From positions 62,001 through 126,000 of the forward strand of contig NZ_JASAMB010000004.1 in the NCBI RefSeq assembly GCF_029948125.1: DNA of 64,000 bases, read 5' to 3'. Numbering within the stretch: the stretch's first letter is position 1; every line of letters starts with the position of its first letter. Shown here one piece after another: positions 44,022 to 54,090 of this stretch. Both the position numbers and the translations under genes were made by a program. Source of the DNA: Catellatospora sp. KI3 (GTDB lineage Bacteria > Actinomycetota > Actinomycetes > Mycobacteriales > Micromonosporaceae). The notes below the pieces were generated by a model that saw only the letters and a list, made by a program, of their open reading frames with translations, was not told the origin of the DNA and did no database searches.

Positions 44022-46103
44022 GTGAGCAGCGACCCCATGCCCTCCATCGGCGACACGACGCTGACCGCAAGCGGTATCGCTCAACTCGCCAACGTCGGGC
44101 GGGCAGCAGTGAGCAATTGGCGCCGGCGTTACGCGGACTTCCCGACGCCAGTCGGCGGCACCGCGACCAGCCCGGTGTTCGACGCACGCGCAGTGGAGCA
44201 ATGGCTCCAGACACAGGGCAAGATCACCGCCGCCACCACCGAGCAGTGGCTATGGCGCCACTTCGAAGGCTATTCGCCGGCCACCCATCTCAGCGACGCA
44301 CTCTGCATCGCAGGAACGCTCCTGCTAGTCGCACCCGGCAAGCCGGCACGCGGCGAGCTGCCCTCACCCCGTCAGCTGCTGACGCGCGCCCGCACCCACG
44401 ACACCAGCCTCGCCGACATGATCGAGCCGCTACTGCCAACCGAGTGGCCCCAGCAGCTCCAAACCATCCTGCGCGGCGTCCAGCAACTCAGCACCGAGAT
44501 GGCGCCCGACCACGCCTTCGAATACCTGCACACACAGTACGTCACGTCGCCCAGCTCGATGTCCGGACTGGCAGCCACCCCCGAGATCATCTGCGACCTC
44601 ATGGTGGAGATACTCGGCCGGGTGCCCGAGATCCTCGACTTCACCACCGGCACCGGCTCCATCCTGCACACCGCCGCCGAACATGCACTACGCGACGGCA
44701 CCGCACTTCAGTGCCACGGACAGGAGATCAAGCCACAGTACGCGACGATCACGCTCCTGCGCCTGCTGTTCGTACACGCACGCGCCCGGGAAGCAGGCGT
44801 GACCTCAGCCCGGCCTCCCGTCGTACGCGTCGGAGACAGCCTGCTCAACGACCGATTCGTCGGCCTGCAGGTCCCCGCCATCGCCGCCAACTTCCCCTTC
44901 GGCCTGCACAGCTGGGGCCACGAACACCTCGCCCTCGACCCCCGATGGGCATTCGGCATGCCGCCGCGCACCGAGCCGGAGCTCGCCTGGATACAGCACG
45001 CACTGTCCCACCTGGCGCCCGGCGGCAGGGCCACCGTGCTGATGCCACCAGCCTGCGCGGTGCGACCCGCCGGTCGCCGCATCCGCGCCGAACTCGTCCG
45101 ACGCGGAGCGCTGCAGGCGGTCATCGCATTGCCCGCCGGGCTCATGCCGCCGACCGGGATCGGGCTGCAGATCTGGGTACTCGCCCGGCCACTCGAACAC
45201 CAGCCGGTAAGCCACCGACTCCTCATGGTCGACGGCGCGGCATTGCCTCAGGACTCCAACCTGCGGACGATGGTCGCGCAGGCCTGGAAGGCCTATCAGG
45301 ACTCGGCCGACACCGACGCCATGCCGGGGACGTACCGAATCGTTCCGGCCATCGACGTGCTCGACGACCGGATCGACCTCACACCGCGACGACATCTGCC
45401 TCAGCAGGCCGACCCGGCGGACAGCGCGGAGCGAACGATTGCGGCCATCCGCGCGTTTGAAGACCTGCTGGGTGATGTACGAGCCCAGCTCCCAGCCGTA
45501 CGCCCAGGTGAGCAGGGGCAGACCGCGCCCTCGCACATCTCACTGGCCGACCTCATCCGGACCGGCAGCCTGGAACTCCATCGGTCCATCTCGAGGACCG
45601 GCACCGGCACGATCAGCCTGCCACTGCTGACCGCCACCGACGTCCTCAACGGGCACCCGCCCACCACGACCAGCAGCCAGATAGACGAGACCGCGCTGAC
45701 CCGGGTGCAGGCCGGCGACGTCCTGGTTCCTGTGCTCAGCCGAGAAGTCGTCGCCATCGTCGCGACCGTCGAGCAGGTCGGAGCCGCGCTCGATCCCGGC
45801 GTGCAGGCGGTTCGAGTGAACCCGGACCTGCTCGATCCATGGTTCGTGGCAGGCATGCTGTCCAAGAGCGACAACGCGCGAGTCGCCGGGCGCACGTCAC
45901 GCAGCAGCACGGGGACGATCCGCTTCGATCTGCGCAGGTTGACCGTACCGATGATGCCGCTGGAACAGCAGCAGGAACGAGGGAACGCCTTCAAGGGGGT
46001 TGCGGCGTTCCGCACCGCTATCCTGAGGGCAGCTGAGGCGGCTGACAGGCTGGCAAGAGGCCTTAACGACGGACTCGCCTCTGGACAACTTAGAGGCCAG
46101 TGA
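44022..46103 (+). CDS. Orphan HTH-N6 DNA methylase, altered catalytic motif
   Basis: The 693-residue product starts with a DNA-binding module (ASGIAQLANVGRAAVSNWRRR followed by DFPTPVGG and FDARAVEQWL). An N6-adenine methylase domain of the HsdM type follows (ILDFTTGTGSILHTA around residue 206, LPAGLMPPTGIGLQIWVL), and then a C-terminal region (ISLADLIRTGSLEL, AGDVLVPVLSREVVAIVATVE) resembling a specificity domain. The family is common as orphan genes in actinomycetes. The catalytic NPPF-type motif reads NFPF here (AANFPFGLHSWG near residue 290), which may weaken or abolish methylation. No restriction subunit is adjacent. The gene ends 77 bp before array 2. GTG is the start. Confidence 0.85.
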   Translation: MSSDPMPSIGDTTLTASGIAQLANVGRAAVSNWRRRYADFPTPVGGTATSPVFDARAVEQWLQTQGKITAATTEQWLWRHFEGYSPATHLSDALCIAGTLLLVAPGKPARGELPSPRQLLTRARTHDTSLADMIEPLLPTEWPQQLQTILRGVQQLSTEMAPDHAFEYLHTQYVTSPSSMSGLAATPEIICDLMVEILGRVPEILDFTTGTGSILHTAAEHALRDGTALQCHGQEIKPQYATITLLRLLFVHARAREAGVTSARPPVVRVGDSLLNDRFVGLQVPAIAANFPFGLHSWGHEHLALDPRWAFGMPPRTEPELAWIQHALSHLAPGGRATVLMPPACAVRPAGRRIRAELVRRGALQAVIALPAGLMPPTGIGLQIWVLARPLEHQPVSHRLLMVDGAALPQDSNLRTMVAQAWKAYQDSADTDAMPGTYRIVPAIDVLDDRIDLTPRRHLPQQADPADSAERTIAAIRAFEDLLGDVRAQLPAVRPGEQGQTAPSHISLADLIRTGSLELHRSISRTGTGTISLPLLTATDVLNGHPPTTTSSQIDETALTRVQAGDVLVPVLSREVVAIVATVEQVGAALDPGVQAVRVNPDLLDPWFVAGMLSKSDNARVAGRTSRSSTGTIRFDLRRLTVPMMPLEQQQERGNAFKGVAAFRTAILRAAEAADRLARGLNDGLASGQLRGQ

Positions 46104-46130
46104 GGAACCCGGCAATCGAAGATGTAGAGC

Positions 46131-46180
46131 AAGTGACGAAAATCCGATCAGTTGATCTATAGCACCGCAGGTAGATTAGT
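46131..46180 (+). promoter_or_regulatory. Leader of CRISPR array 2
   Basis: These 50 bp directly before the first repeat align without gaps to the leader of array 1 (33 of 50 identical, including AAGTGA, AAATCCG and a 10-base block GATCTATAGC at the same distance from the repeat). It starts 28 bp after the methylase stop. The AAGTGA block, which in array 1 spans the cas2 stop, is kept here without any cas2 gene, suggesting that this array arose by duplication of a leader. Confidence 0.8.
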
Positions 46181-49100
46181 CTGCTCCCCGCGCACGCGGG
46201 GGTGATCCGGTCGAGGTCACCGCCCGCTACGCCGACTGCTCCTGCTCCCCGCGCACGCGGGGGTGATCCGTCCAGGCGCGGCACCCAGCCGCACGAGACA
46301 CACTGCTCCCCGCGCACGCGGGGGTGATCCCTTGCCGTCCGGTCCCCACAGCACGCAGTCGCCCTGCTCCCCGCGCACGCGGGGGTGATCCGGAGCCCGC
46401 GTATGTTCGACGTCCGCAAGTCCCCTGCTCCCCGCGCACGCGGGGGTGATCCCTGCCGAGTCGCCCCGGTGCCATGCGACTGTCCCTGCTCCCCGCGCAC
46501 GCGGGGGTGATCCGTGCTCGCCTGCCAACTGTGCCCGCACCCGGACCTGCTCCCCGCGCACGCGGGGGTGATCCCACCTGTTGCATCCGGTCGGGTTCCA
46601 GCAGGTTCTGCTCCCCGCGCACGCGGGGGTGATCCCTGATGACCGACCACGTGCAGCAGGGCCGCAGCCTGCTCCCCGCGCACGCGGGGGTGATCCCGGA
46701 CCGCCGCCGCTGAACACGGGCCGGGGTCGCTGCTCCCCGCGCACGCGGGGGTGATCCGGCCCACTCGCTGACCGACATGACCCGGTCGACCTGCTCCCCG
46801 CGCACGCGGGGGTGATCCGTCGAGGCCGACCTTCGGCAGCCGCAGGCCGGGCTGCTCCCCGCGCACGCGGGGGTGATCCGTACGCGTGGACCATCACCGC
46901 GCCGGAGACGGTCTGCTCCCCGCGCACGCGGGGGTGATCCCGCGCTGCCGACGTTCGGGCAGGGCGGCGCTGACTGCTCCCCGCGCACGCGGGGGTGATC
47001 CCAGTTCGGCACAGAACATCGCGTATCCGCAGCTCTGCTCCCCGCGCACGCGGGGGTGATCCGGTCACTGCGCCTGGTGTCGGCCGCGGTGTGGTCTGCT
47101 CCCCGCGCACGCGGGGGTGATCCCCCAGCGCCCTCGGTCCACGCCCGGCAGTTCGGCTGCTCCCCGCGCACGCGGGGGTGATCCGCCGATCGCCGACCCG
47201 GGTCGGCACCACCACGGCTGCTCCCCGCGCACGCGGGGGTGATCCCGACGCGGCCATGTCCTCGGCCCCGCCGAGCAGCTGCTCCCCGCGCACGCGGGGG
47301 TGATCCTTCGGCTCATCCGGGGCCGGTCGCTGCTACTGCCTGCTCCCCGCGCACGCGGGGGTGATCCCTCGGCGAGCATCTGGTCGTCCTGCTGGGCGTA
47401 CTGCTCCCCGCGCACGCGGGGGTGATCCCTCGGCCGCCCAGCTCAACACCAGCGCGCAGACCTGCTCCCCGCGCACGCGGGGGTGATCCGCCCTCGTTCC
47501 AGCGAGGGCTTCTGCGTGTGCGCCTGCTCCCCGCGCACGCGGGGGTGATCCCCTGACGTCGCTGATCACGAAGTCGGGCCTGAACTGCTCCCCGCGCACG
47601 CGGGGGTGATCCGGGCAAGACGCCTGGCTACGGGCTGATCCCGGACTGCTCCCCGCGCACGCGGGGGTGATCCGGGCGTCCCGAAGAACGGCCTGGTCAA
47701 GTGGGCCTGCTCCCCGCTCACGCGGGGGTGATCCTGCCTTCGTGACGCCGTTGGTGCCGCGGGTGACCTGCTCCCCGCGCACGCGGGGGTGATCCGCCGA
47801 AGCCGTACCGGGGCCGCCACTGGGTCGCCTGCTCCCCGCGCACGCGGGGGTGATCCCAGGCGCAGCGCCGAGCTGTGCAGGACGGTGTGCTGCTCCCCGC
47901 GCACGCGGGGGTGATCCGTTCAGCGCGTCCTGCATCGCCGTCGCGACCGTCTGCTCCCCGCGCACGCGGGGGTGATCCGCGTGATCTTCGGCCGGTCCAT
48001 CAGTGCATCATCTGCTCCCCGCGCACGCGGGGGTGATCCCTGCCGTCCTCCCGCCGGGTGGCGGGTGCTCTACTGCTCCCCGCGCACGCGGGGGTGATCC
48101 CCGGCCATGCCACAGGATCAGCACTCGGCCCGACTGCTCCCCGCGCACGCGGGGGTGATCCCGGCTACATCGCCGCCGCCATCGGCGTCCCCAGCTGCTC
48201 CCCGCGCACGCGGGGGTGATCCGGTCCTCGACAAGGACACCTACGCCGCGATCTCCTGCTCCCCGCGCACGCGGGGGTGATCCGCCGTTCGGCGGGATCG
48301 CGATGGTGTGGGTCGCCTGCTCCCCGCGCACGCGGGGGTGATCCCCGCTCCTGGTATCCGAGCGGGATGTAGGTGTCCTGCTCCCCGCGCACGCGGGGGT
48401 GATCCGACCAGGCGGCCATCGCCGCCGACATGCAGGGACTGCTCCCCGCGCACGCGGGGGTGATCCGTATCTGCCGCTGCTGCGGACGTGGAAGATGCCC
48501 TGCTCCCCGCGCACGCGGGGGTGATCCGCGGGCGATCGTGCTGACCAGGTTGTTGGCGCCCTGCTCCCCGCGCACGCGGGGGTGATCCGCGGGCGATCGT
48601 GCTGACCAGGTTGTTGGCGCCCTGCTCCCCGCGCACGCGGGGGTGATCCCTGGAAGCCGGTCACGTCCAGCCGGGCCTCGTACTGCTCCCCGCGCACGCG
48701 GGGGTGATCCCAGCTGGTCGAGCTGCACGGCACGACCCGGCACCTGCTCCCCGCGCACGCGGGGGTGATCCCAGCTGGTCGAGCTGCACGGCACGACCCG
48801 GCACCTGCTCCCCGCGCACGCGGGGGTGATCCTGGAGCCTGCAGCGTGACCGGACCCGACACCAGCTGCTCCCCGCGCACGCGGGGGTGATCCCCGGTAC
48901 GTCGTCGCCCGGCCGTGGTTCTGCTCCTGCTCCCCGCGCACGCGGGGTGATCCCAGCCGGGAGGCCAGGATCTGGTTCGCTTCCGCCTGCTCCCCGCGCA
49001 CGCGGGGGTGATCCGCGCGAGGTCATGCCGATTCCGGAGCCGCCGTCCTGCTCCCCGCGCACGCGGGGGTGATCCCCCTCGGAGGGTGAAGTGAGTACCG

Positions 49101-50774
49101 ACACCACTCTGCTCCCCGCGCACGCGGGGGTGATCCTTCGATCGTCGAGCCAACCTGGGCGGTGCGGAACTGCTCCCCGCGCACGCGGGGGTGATCCGGG
49201 CGCCGAGGTCGTCCGCCTACCGGCGGGCGCCTGCTCCCCGCGCACGCGGGGGTGATCCCGGCCTGATGCAGTGGGCGACCATCGGATCGGCCTGCTCCCC
49301 GCGCACGCGGGGGTGATCCCCTGGCCTTGTACGGTTCGGTGTCCTGGAGCATCTGCTCCCCGCGCACGCGGGGGTGATCCCAGCCTTCATGGATACGCTT
49401 GAACGAGAACATCCTGCTCCCCGCGCACGCGGGGGTGATCCCCGTGGCCCAGCGACGGACGCGAACCGCGCTACCTGCTCCCCGCGCACGCGGGGGTGAT
49501 CCCGGCCAGCGCCGCGTCTCGGATGGTGCTGAAGCTGCTCCCCGCGCACGCGGGGGTGATCCCGAGCAGATGGGGATTCTGCCGGCTGAAGCTCTCTGCT
49601 CCCCGCGCACGCGGGGGTGATCCGTCGGCCATCGTCCGGGCGTCACGGACCTCGTTCTGCTCCCCGCGCAGGCGGGGGTGATCCCTCCTCGATCAGGTAC
49701 GACAACTCGTTGAAGTCCTGCTCCCCGCGCACGCGGGGGTGATCCGCCACCCGCCAACTCGACCTGCTTGAGATACCACTGCTCCCCGCGCACGCGGGGG
49801 TGATCCGGCGCTGCCGCTGATGGCTTGCGTCCCGGAGGTCTGCTCCCCGCGCACGCGGGGGTGATCCATCTTCTTTCCCCAGCCGTCGATCGTCTTTACC
49901 CTGTTCCCCGCGCATGCGGGGGTGATCCGGACCACGAGCGGCAGCGCGAAAAGGAGCAGTGCTGCTGCCCGCGCACGCGGAGGTGATCCGTGATAGGGCG
50001 ACACTGCTCAGGTGACGCGGTTCTGCTCCCCGCGCACGCGGGGTTGATCCGATCGCGCAGAAGCTGTTCGTGTACGACGAGCTCTGCTCCCCGCGCACGC
50101 GGGGTTGATCCGAAGGGTAGCGGCAAGGCGCTGTCGTGCACCGTCTGCTCCCCACGCACTCGGGGTGATCCGGCCGGATTCTTCGTGACCTACCTCGAGG
50201 GGCACTGCTCCCCACGCACGCGGGGGTGATCCCCGCCGAAGTTGCCGCCGCTGGAGCCGACCTTCCTGCTCCCCGCGCACGCGGGGTGATCCCGAGTACG
50301 GGACCAGCAAGATGCACGCCCAGCCCTGCTCCCCGCGCACGCGGGGGTGATCCGGCCACGCACGAGACCTCCGACCAGGCGTTCGGCTGCTCCCCGCACG
50401 CGGGGGTGACCCGCAGCGCCGCCATCCGCTTGTCGACGTCGTGTCCTGCTCCCCGCGCACGCGGGGGTGATCCGTGGGCCGGGGACCAGCTGGATACGGC
50501 GCTGCGCTGCTCCCTGCGTACGCAGGGTGATCCCTCCTCCGGGAAGCCGACCCGGATACGGGTCGGCTGCTCCCCGCGCAGGCGAGGTGATCCGGTGTCC
50601 TGATCCACACTGGAGGGCGTTGTACTGCTCCCCGCGCACGCGGGGGTGATCCTCCGAGGTCGGGGCGGACCTGCGCGGGCGTGCGCTGCTCCCGCGCACG
50701 CGAGGGTGATCCGCAGTTCGATTTCAAGCGTCGTGGGAGTGTGGTCCGCTCCCCCGCGCACACGGGGGTGATCC
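46181..50774 (+). CRISPR. CRISPR array 2, type I-E, 76 repeats
   Basis: I counted 76 repeats with the array 1 consensus in the opposite orientation, so crRNA runs rightward, with 75 spacers mostly 33 nt. The first 60 or so repeats are nearly invariant; from about 49901 onward most carry substitutions or lost bases, as expected at the leader-distal end. Two pairs of neighbouring spacers are identical (48528-48560 with 48589-48621; 48711-48743 with 48772-48804). The repeat at 50507 keeps its hairpin through paired changes (CCCTGCGTACGCAGGG). The array shares the cas genes of the island; none lie beyond it. Confidence 0.98.
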
Positions 50775-50799
50775 GGTCGCCTACCACTGGCGCGGAGGT

Positions 50800-50828
50800 C
50801 CGGGGTGGGCACTGCCAGCCCACCCCGG
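50800..50828 (+). terminator. Hairpin after CRISPR array 2
   Basis: CCGGGGTGGGC and GCCCACCCCGG form an 11-bp perfect stem around a 7-nt loop, 25 bp beyond the last degenerate repeat. It is well placed to end the array transcript, though no U-tract follows. Confidence 0.6.
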
Positions 50829-51429
50829 CCGACCATCGTCAGCGTGCCGCCGATGACCGTAACGCTGTTGCGTGTCCGGACAAGGACGTGACCAAGCGAT
50901 CACCCTCTATGAGGTTCGGTGCAGCGTCGCCTCAACTATGCGTCATCGGACGGCCAGGTGAAAGGGCCGTTTGTTCACACGAGGCGCGTCTAGGCTTGTC
51001 AGGCTGGCGTGAACGGCCGCCGTGCACAGATACGGCTCCGTGATGTTGCTCCCCGACCTGTACGTGTCACAGTGAGTGACGCTTCGGTAGGTCGTTGTTC
51101 ACAACATATGCACGCCGACGGGCGCCGTCACGTGCCGCTGCTCGGCCAGTGACGTGAACAATGACGCTGCCGACGATCACATGCGCTGAGCGCATGTCGT
51201 TCACGCCTGGAAGTTGTTCGCACGGAGCTGATAGGCATCCTCCTGCGGCTTTTACGTCCTGCGGCCGACGCCGGTGTGGCTGGCAACCGGAATCGGTCAC
51301 GTGGCGTCAGATGTGCACATCACCTGGCTTGCATCGAAACGGCACGGCCATCAGCATTCTGGGTGAGATCGCGCCAACCGGCTGCCACCGGGAAGCGGTA
51401 AACGATCTCGACAGTCCGGACAAGGACGG
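50829..51429. other. Gene-free, signal-rich region after array 2
   Basis: About 600 bp hold no gene I can support. They do hold structured sites: a 9-bp perfect inverted repeat ACATGCGCTGAGCGCATGT (51179-51197), TTCACA elements at 50974 and 51098 (the second within GTTGTTCACAAC), and two copies of GTCCGGACAAGGACG (50874-50888 and 51414-51428). These look like operators for the downstream pair of genes. A leftward 77-codon frame at 51067-51300 is probably spurious. Confidence 0.45.
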
Positions 51430-51457
51430 GGCCCCGTCTCAACCGCGGGACGGGGCC
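51430..51457 (+). terminator. GC-rich hairpin just before a small membrane-protein gene
   Basis: GGCCCCGTC and GACGGGGCC form a 9-bp stem with a 10-nt loop and are followed by TTC. It ends 20 bp before the ATG of the next gene, so it could be an attenuator or simply the end of an upstream transcript. Confidence 0.5.
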
Positions 51458-51477
51458 TTCACGACCGAAGAGGATAA

Positions 51478-51714
51478 ATGTCGACCATCTCAACGACCGA
51501 CCGCGGACGTTCGGTCACCCCGCCTCGCCTTAAGCAGGCACGTCGCAAGCCGCAACGCTGTATCGCCGGCGCTGCGCTCAAAGTGCGGCTGGCCGCACTG
51601 AGCATCGCGGTCTTGCTCGTTCTCGGCCTGGTCTACCTCGGCTGCGAACCTTACCTGGCTCTTGCCGGTGGGGTAGCACTGATGAGCGCGGCCTTCAAAC
51701 TGACCAGCCGCTAG
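51478..51714 (+). CDS. Small membrane protein
   Basis: The 78-residue product has a basic N-terminal third (PRLKQARRKPQR) and then one long or two short hydrophobic segments (LAALSIAVLLVLGLVYLG and LALAGGVALMSAAF). It is a hypothetical inner-membrane peptide with positive-inside topology. GAAGAGGA precedes the ATG. The stop is 15 bp before the HTH-Pro-TM gene, so the two form an operon. Confidence 0.6.
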   Translation: MSTISTTDRGRSVTPPRLKQARRKPQRCIAGAALKVRLAALSIAVLLVLGLVYLGCEPYLALAGGVALMSAAFKLTSR

Positions 51715-51729
51715 CGAGGCGCAGAGAAC

Positions 51730-54090
51730 ATGCCTCGGACTCTGGCTCCGCTGTCGCCAGAGCTGACCGGGCCGGTCGTGGATCTCGCGCGCACACTGCG
51801 CGAGATCCACGACGACGCCGGTCGGCCGGGCGTCCGGACGATAGCGCACCTGGGACACTGCAGCCCTTCTGCGGTGTCAGCCACTATGAACGGCCGCAAG
51901 CTGCCCACTTGGCAGGCATGCGAATCGTTCCTGCGCGGCTGCGGCCGCCTCACCGAACCCCACATCAGCAGGGTGCAGGAAGCACATCGCAAGGCCTGCG
52001 CGTTCCAGCCGTCTCACAGCAGCGGCAAACGGGCTCCCGAGCCGCGGATACGGCCGGCACTTCCGCCCCCGCCCCGTCCCCACGACATCAATACGCTCGC
52101 CGACCTGCAACGCGCCCTGTGCGTCCTGCACATACGGACCGGTGGCCCCTCTCGTCGTGCGATGCAGCGCAAAGCCGAAAGCCTGTATCTCAAGCTGCCT
52201 GCCAGCACCATCGGCGACATGGTCAGCTGGCAACGGCCCCATCTGCCCCACTGGAACTCGGTGGGTCTGTTCCTGGTGGTGTGCCAGGTATCCGATGACG
52301 AGTACCTCCACTGGGAACAGGCCTACCAGCGAGTAGCCATAGCGACCGCCGCGCAACGCCGCATCCCGAAGCCACGGGTATCACTGGAACCGCCACCCGA
52401 GGACGGTGCCGGCAGCTACCTGTGGAACGGTCCGGTACTGCCCCGCAGAGCGGTCAACCCCAACTGGCCATGGCGGCGCCCCGTCACACAGCAGCCGTTC
52501 GACGCCTGGCTCCCCACCCAAGCCCGCAGAGACACCCCGGCTACAACGCAAGGCCACCTCCCAGGTGCAGTCGACACCCAGAGCCGCCACGGCCGGAGCA
52601 CAGATATACGCCGCCTACTCGACGCCAGAACCCTCAACCGGCTCGCCACAGGACTGCGCGGCCACCACGCAATGATCACCTACCGGCGTCCCTCGGCCGT
52701 CCACGACGCAGCCGACCAGCTGGTGCCCGATCAGACAGCCATCCTTCTCCCGGACCCGCCAACCTCCTCCGCGCAGCCACAACCCACACAAGCTCCTACT
52801 CCTGCCCCACCGCGGCCCGCGCCAGCCACGGCAGCCTCGTCACCACCGGCTGCGACAGACGCCACGCTGCTGCTACCGATCGTCGCCTGGCTGCCATCAA
52901 TAAACGTGCCAGCGCTCGGCGTCGTTCCGCTCATCGAAACCTGGCGGGCCCGAAGCCGTCCTGCGCCGACCCCTGCCGTCGATGACACCGTCCAGTTGGC
53001 GGCGATGATGCGACGACCCGCAACAACCGGCGGCGTACCTTTCCCCTCAACACACCAGCCTGCGCCCACCGAACAGGCGACGCTCCACATCCTGTCCTCC
53101 CATGCGCCGTCACCCTCCTCTGCCGGATACCGCTATCCGTGGCCCTTCCTCCCCCACGACACCCGATCGCCTGACCTGCCACACAGCCTCTCCACCTCCG
53201 CGGAGGTCACGCCCTCCTCAACAGCTCCCGCCAGCCCGACCCGCCATCACACCCCAAGCCCCACGACCGCAGCCCGACATGAGCACCGCCAACAGCTGCG
53301 TATGGGCAGTCGATGGACCTACCGGGGCAGACACCAAGCCCGCCGCACCAACACAGTCGCCCCGTCACGGCGTGCTCCGCAGACCAGCCGACCGACGCCC
53401 GCCGCGACACACCCCGAAGACCGAGACTGGACTGGACTGAACCGCACAGGCCTCACCCCCAGATCCACCCTCGCCCTGCTGGCCACCATCTGCGCACTGG
53501 TCGCGACAGCATGGACCACGCCCGCTCTACTCCTGGCGACTGACAACACAACCTCCCAGACAGCCAACACCCGCCCTCCGAGGTCAGCTCCTGCGCACAA
53601 CCGCCCCGTGGCCGTATGGGTGTCGGCACCCATACGGCAGAACTACATACGCACACCGCCGGTCAGGCAGGCCAGCCCGTCAACGACCGAACAGCGCCTC
53701 CACAACATGCAGGCAACCACGGTCATGACAGCAGCCCTGCTCGCTCTGCTTGCACTGCTCGTGACCGTCCATGTACTCGCCAACGAGGATGTCGGCTCTT
53801 GGACGGGTCGGCTCAGACGCCGCCGGACCGCACCGGCACCAGCCAGCGACCCGGCAGCGGCCACACCCGGCGGCGACTGGCGGGGCCTGGCTAACAGATC
53901 AGGCAAGCAACGATATGTATTCTCCGACGCGCTCGAAAGGTCCAGGACCATCACAGGCGGGCGCCCAACAGCGTCGACGGCAAGCCATCCGCCCAGGTTA
54001 CGGTCAAATCCTCACGGGCCTCCTTCTGGCCGACGAACGCGTCCGCCGCGACTCCGTTCTATCTCGCGAATCATGAAGTGGGTTCGTTAG
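51730..54090 (+). CDS. Unusual HTH, Pro-rich, two-TM protein
   Basis: I know no named family for this 786-residue architecture. Residues about 10-75 (DLARTLREIHDDAGRPGVRT, HCSPSAVSATMNGRKLPTW) and about 120-205 (LADLQRALCVLHIRTGG, LPASTIGDMVSWQRPHLPHW) look like two XRE-type helix-turn-helix modules of the kind seen in actinomycete regulators. A very long Pro/Ala/Thr-rich disordered linker follows. TM helices are predicted at about 579-604 (LALLATICALVATAWTT) and 663-684 (TAALLALLALLVTVHVLA). The protein could tether DNA-binding modules to the membrane. It starts after GAGGCGCAGAGAAC with a modest ribosome site. Confidence 0.65.
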   Translation: MPRTLAPLSPELTGPVVDLARTLREIHDDAGRPGVRTIAHLGHCSPSAVSATMNGRKLPTWQACESFLRGCGRLTEPHISRVQEAHRKACAFQPSHSSGKRAPEPRIRPALPPPPRPHDINTLADLQRALCVLHIRTGGPSRRAMQRKAESLYLKLPASTIGDMVSWQRPHLPHWNSVGLFLVVCQVSDDEYLHWEQAYQRVAIATAAQRRIPKPRVSLEPPPEDGAGSYLWNGPVLPRRAVNPNWPWRRPVTQQPFDAWLPTQARRDTPATTQGHLPGAVDTQSRHGRSTDIRRLLDARTLNRLATGLRGHHAMITYRRPSAVHDAADQLVPDQTAILLPDPPTSSAQPQPTQAPTPAPPRPAPATAASSPPAATDATLLLPIVAWLPSINVPALGVVPLIETWRARSRPAPTPAVDDTVQLAAMMRRPATTGGVPFPSTHQPAPTEQATLHILSSHAPSPSSAGYRYPWPFLPHDTRSPDLPHSLSTSAEVTPSSTAPASPTRHHTPSPTTAARHEHRQQLRMGSRWTYRGRHQARRTNTVAPSRRAPQTSRPTPAATHPEDRDWTGLNRTGLTPRSTLALLATICALVATAWTTPALLLATDNTTSQTANTRPPRSAPAHNRPVAVWVSAPIRQNYIRTPPVRQASPSTTEQRLHNMQATTVMTAALLALLALLVTVHVLANEDVGSWTGRLRRRRTAPAPASDPAAATPGGDWRGLANRSGKQRYVFSDALERSRTITGGRPTASTASHPPRLRSNPHGPPSGRRTRPPRLRSISRIMKWVR

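Noticed and set aside
41616-46103. Reading the kinase plus methylase as a Pgl/BREX system
   Set aside because: No PglZ phosphatase, PglY-like ATPase or BrxC homologue is present, and the kinase lacks PglW-specific extensions.
46181-50774. A second set of cas genes with array 2
   Set aside because: None are encoded between 50.8 and 64 kb; the identical repeat means the array can use the single cas operon.
46090-50836. Long leftward frames inside array 2 with the same peptide repeats
   Set aside because: Same artefact of the repeat on the opposite strand.
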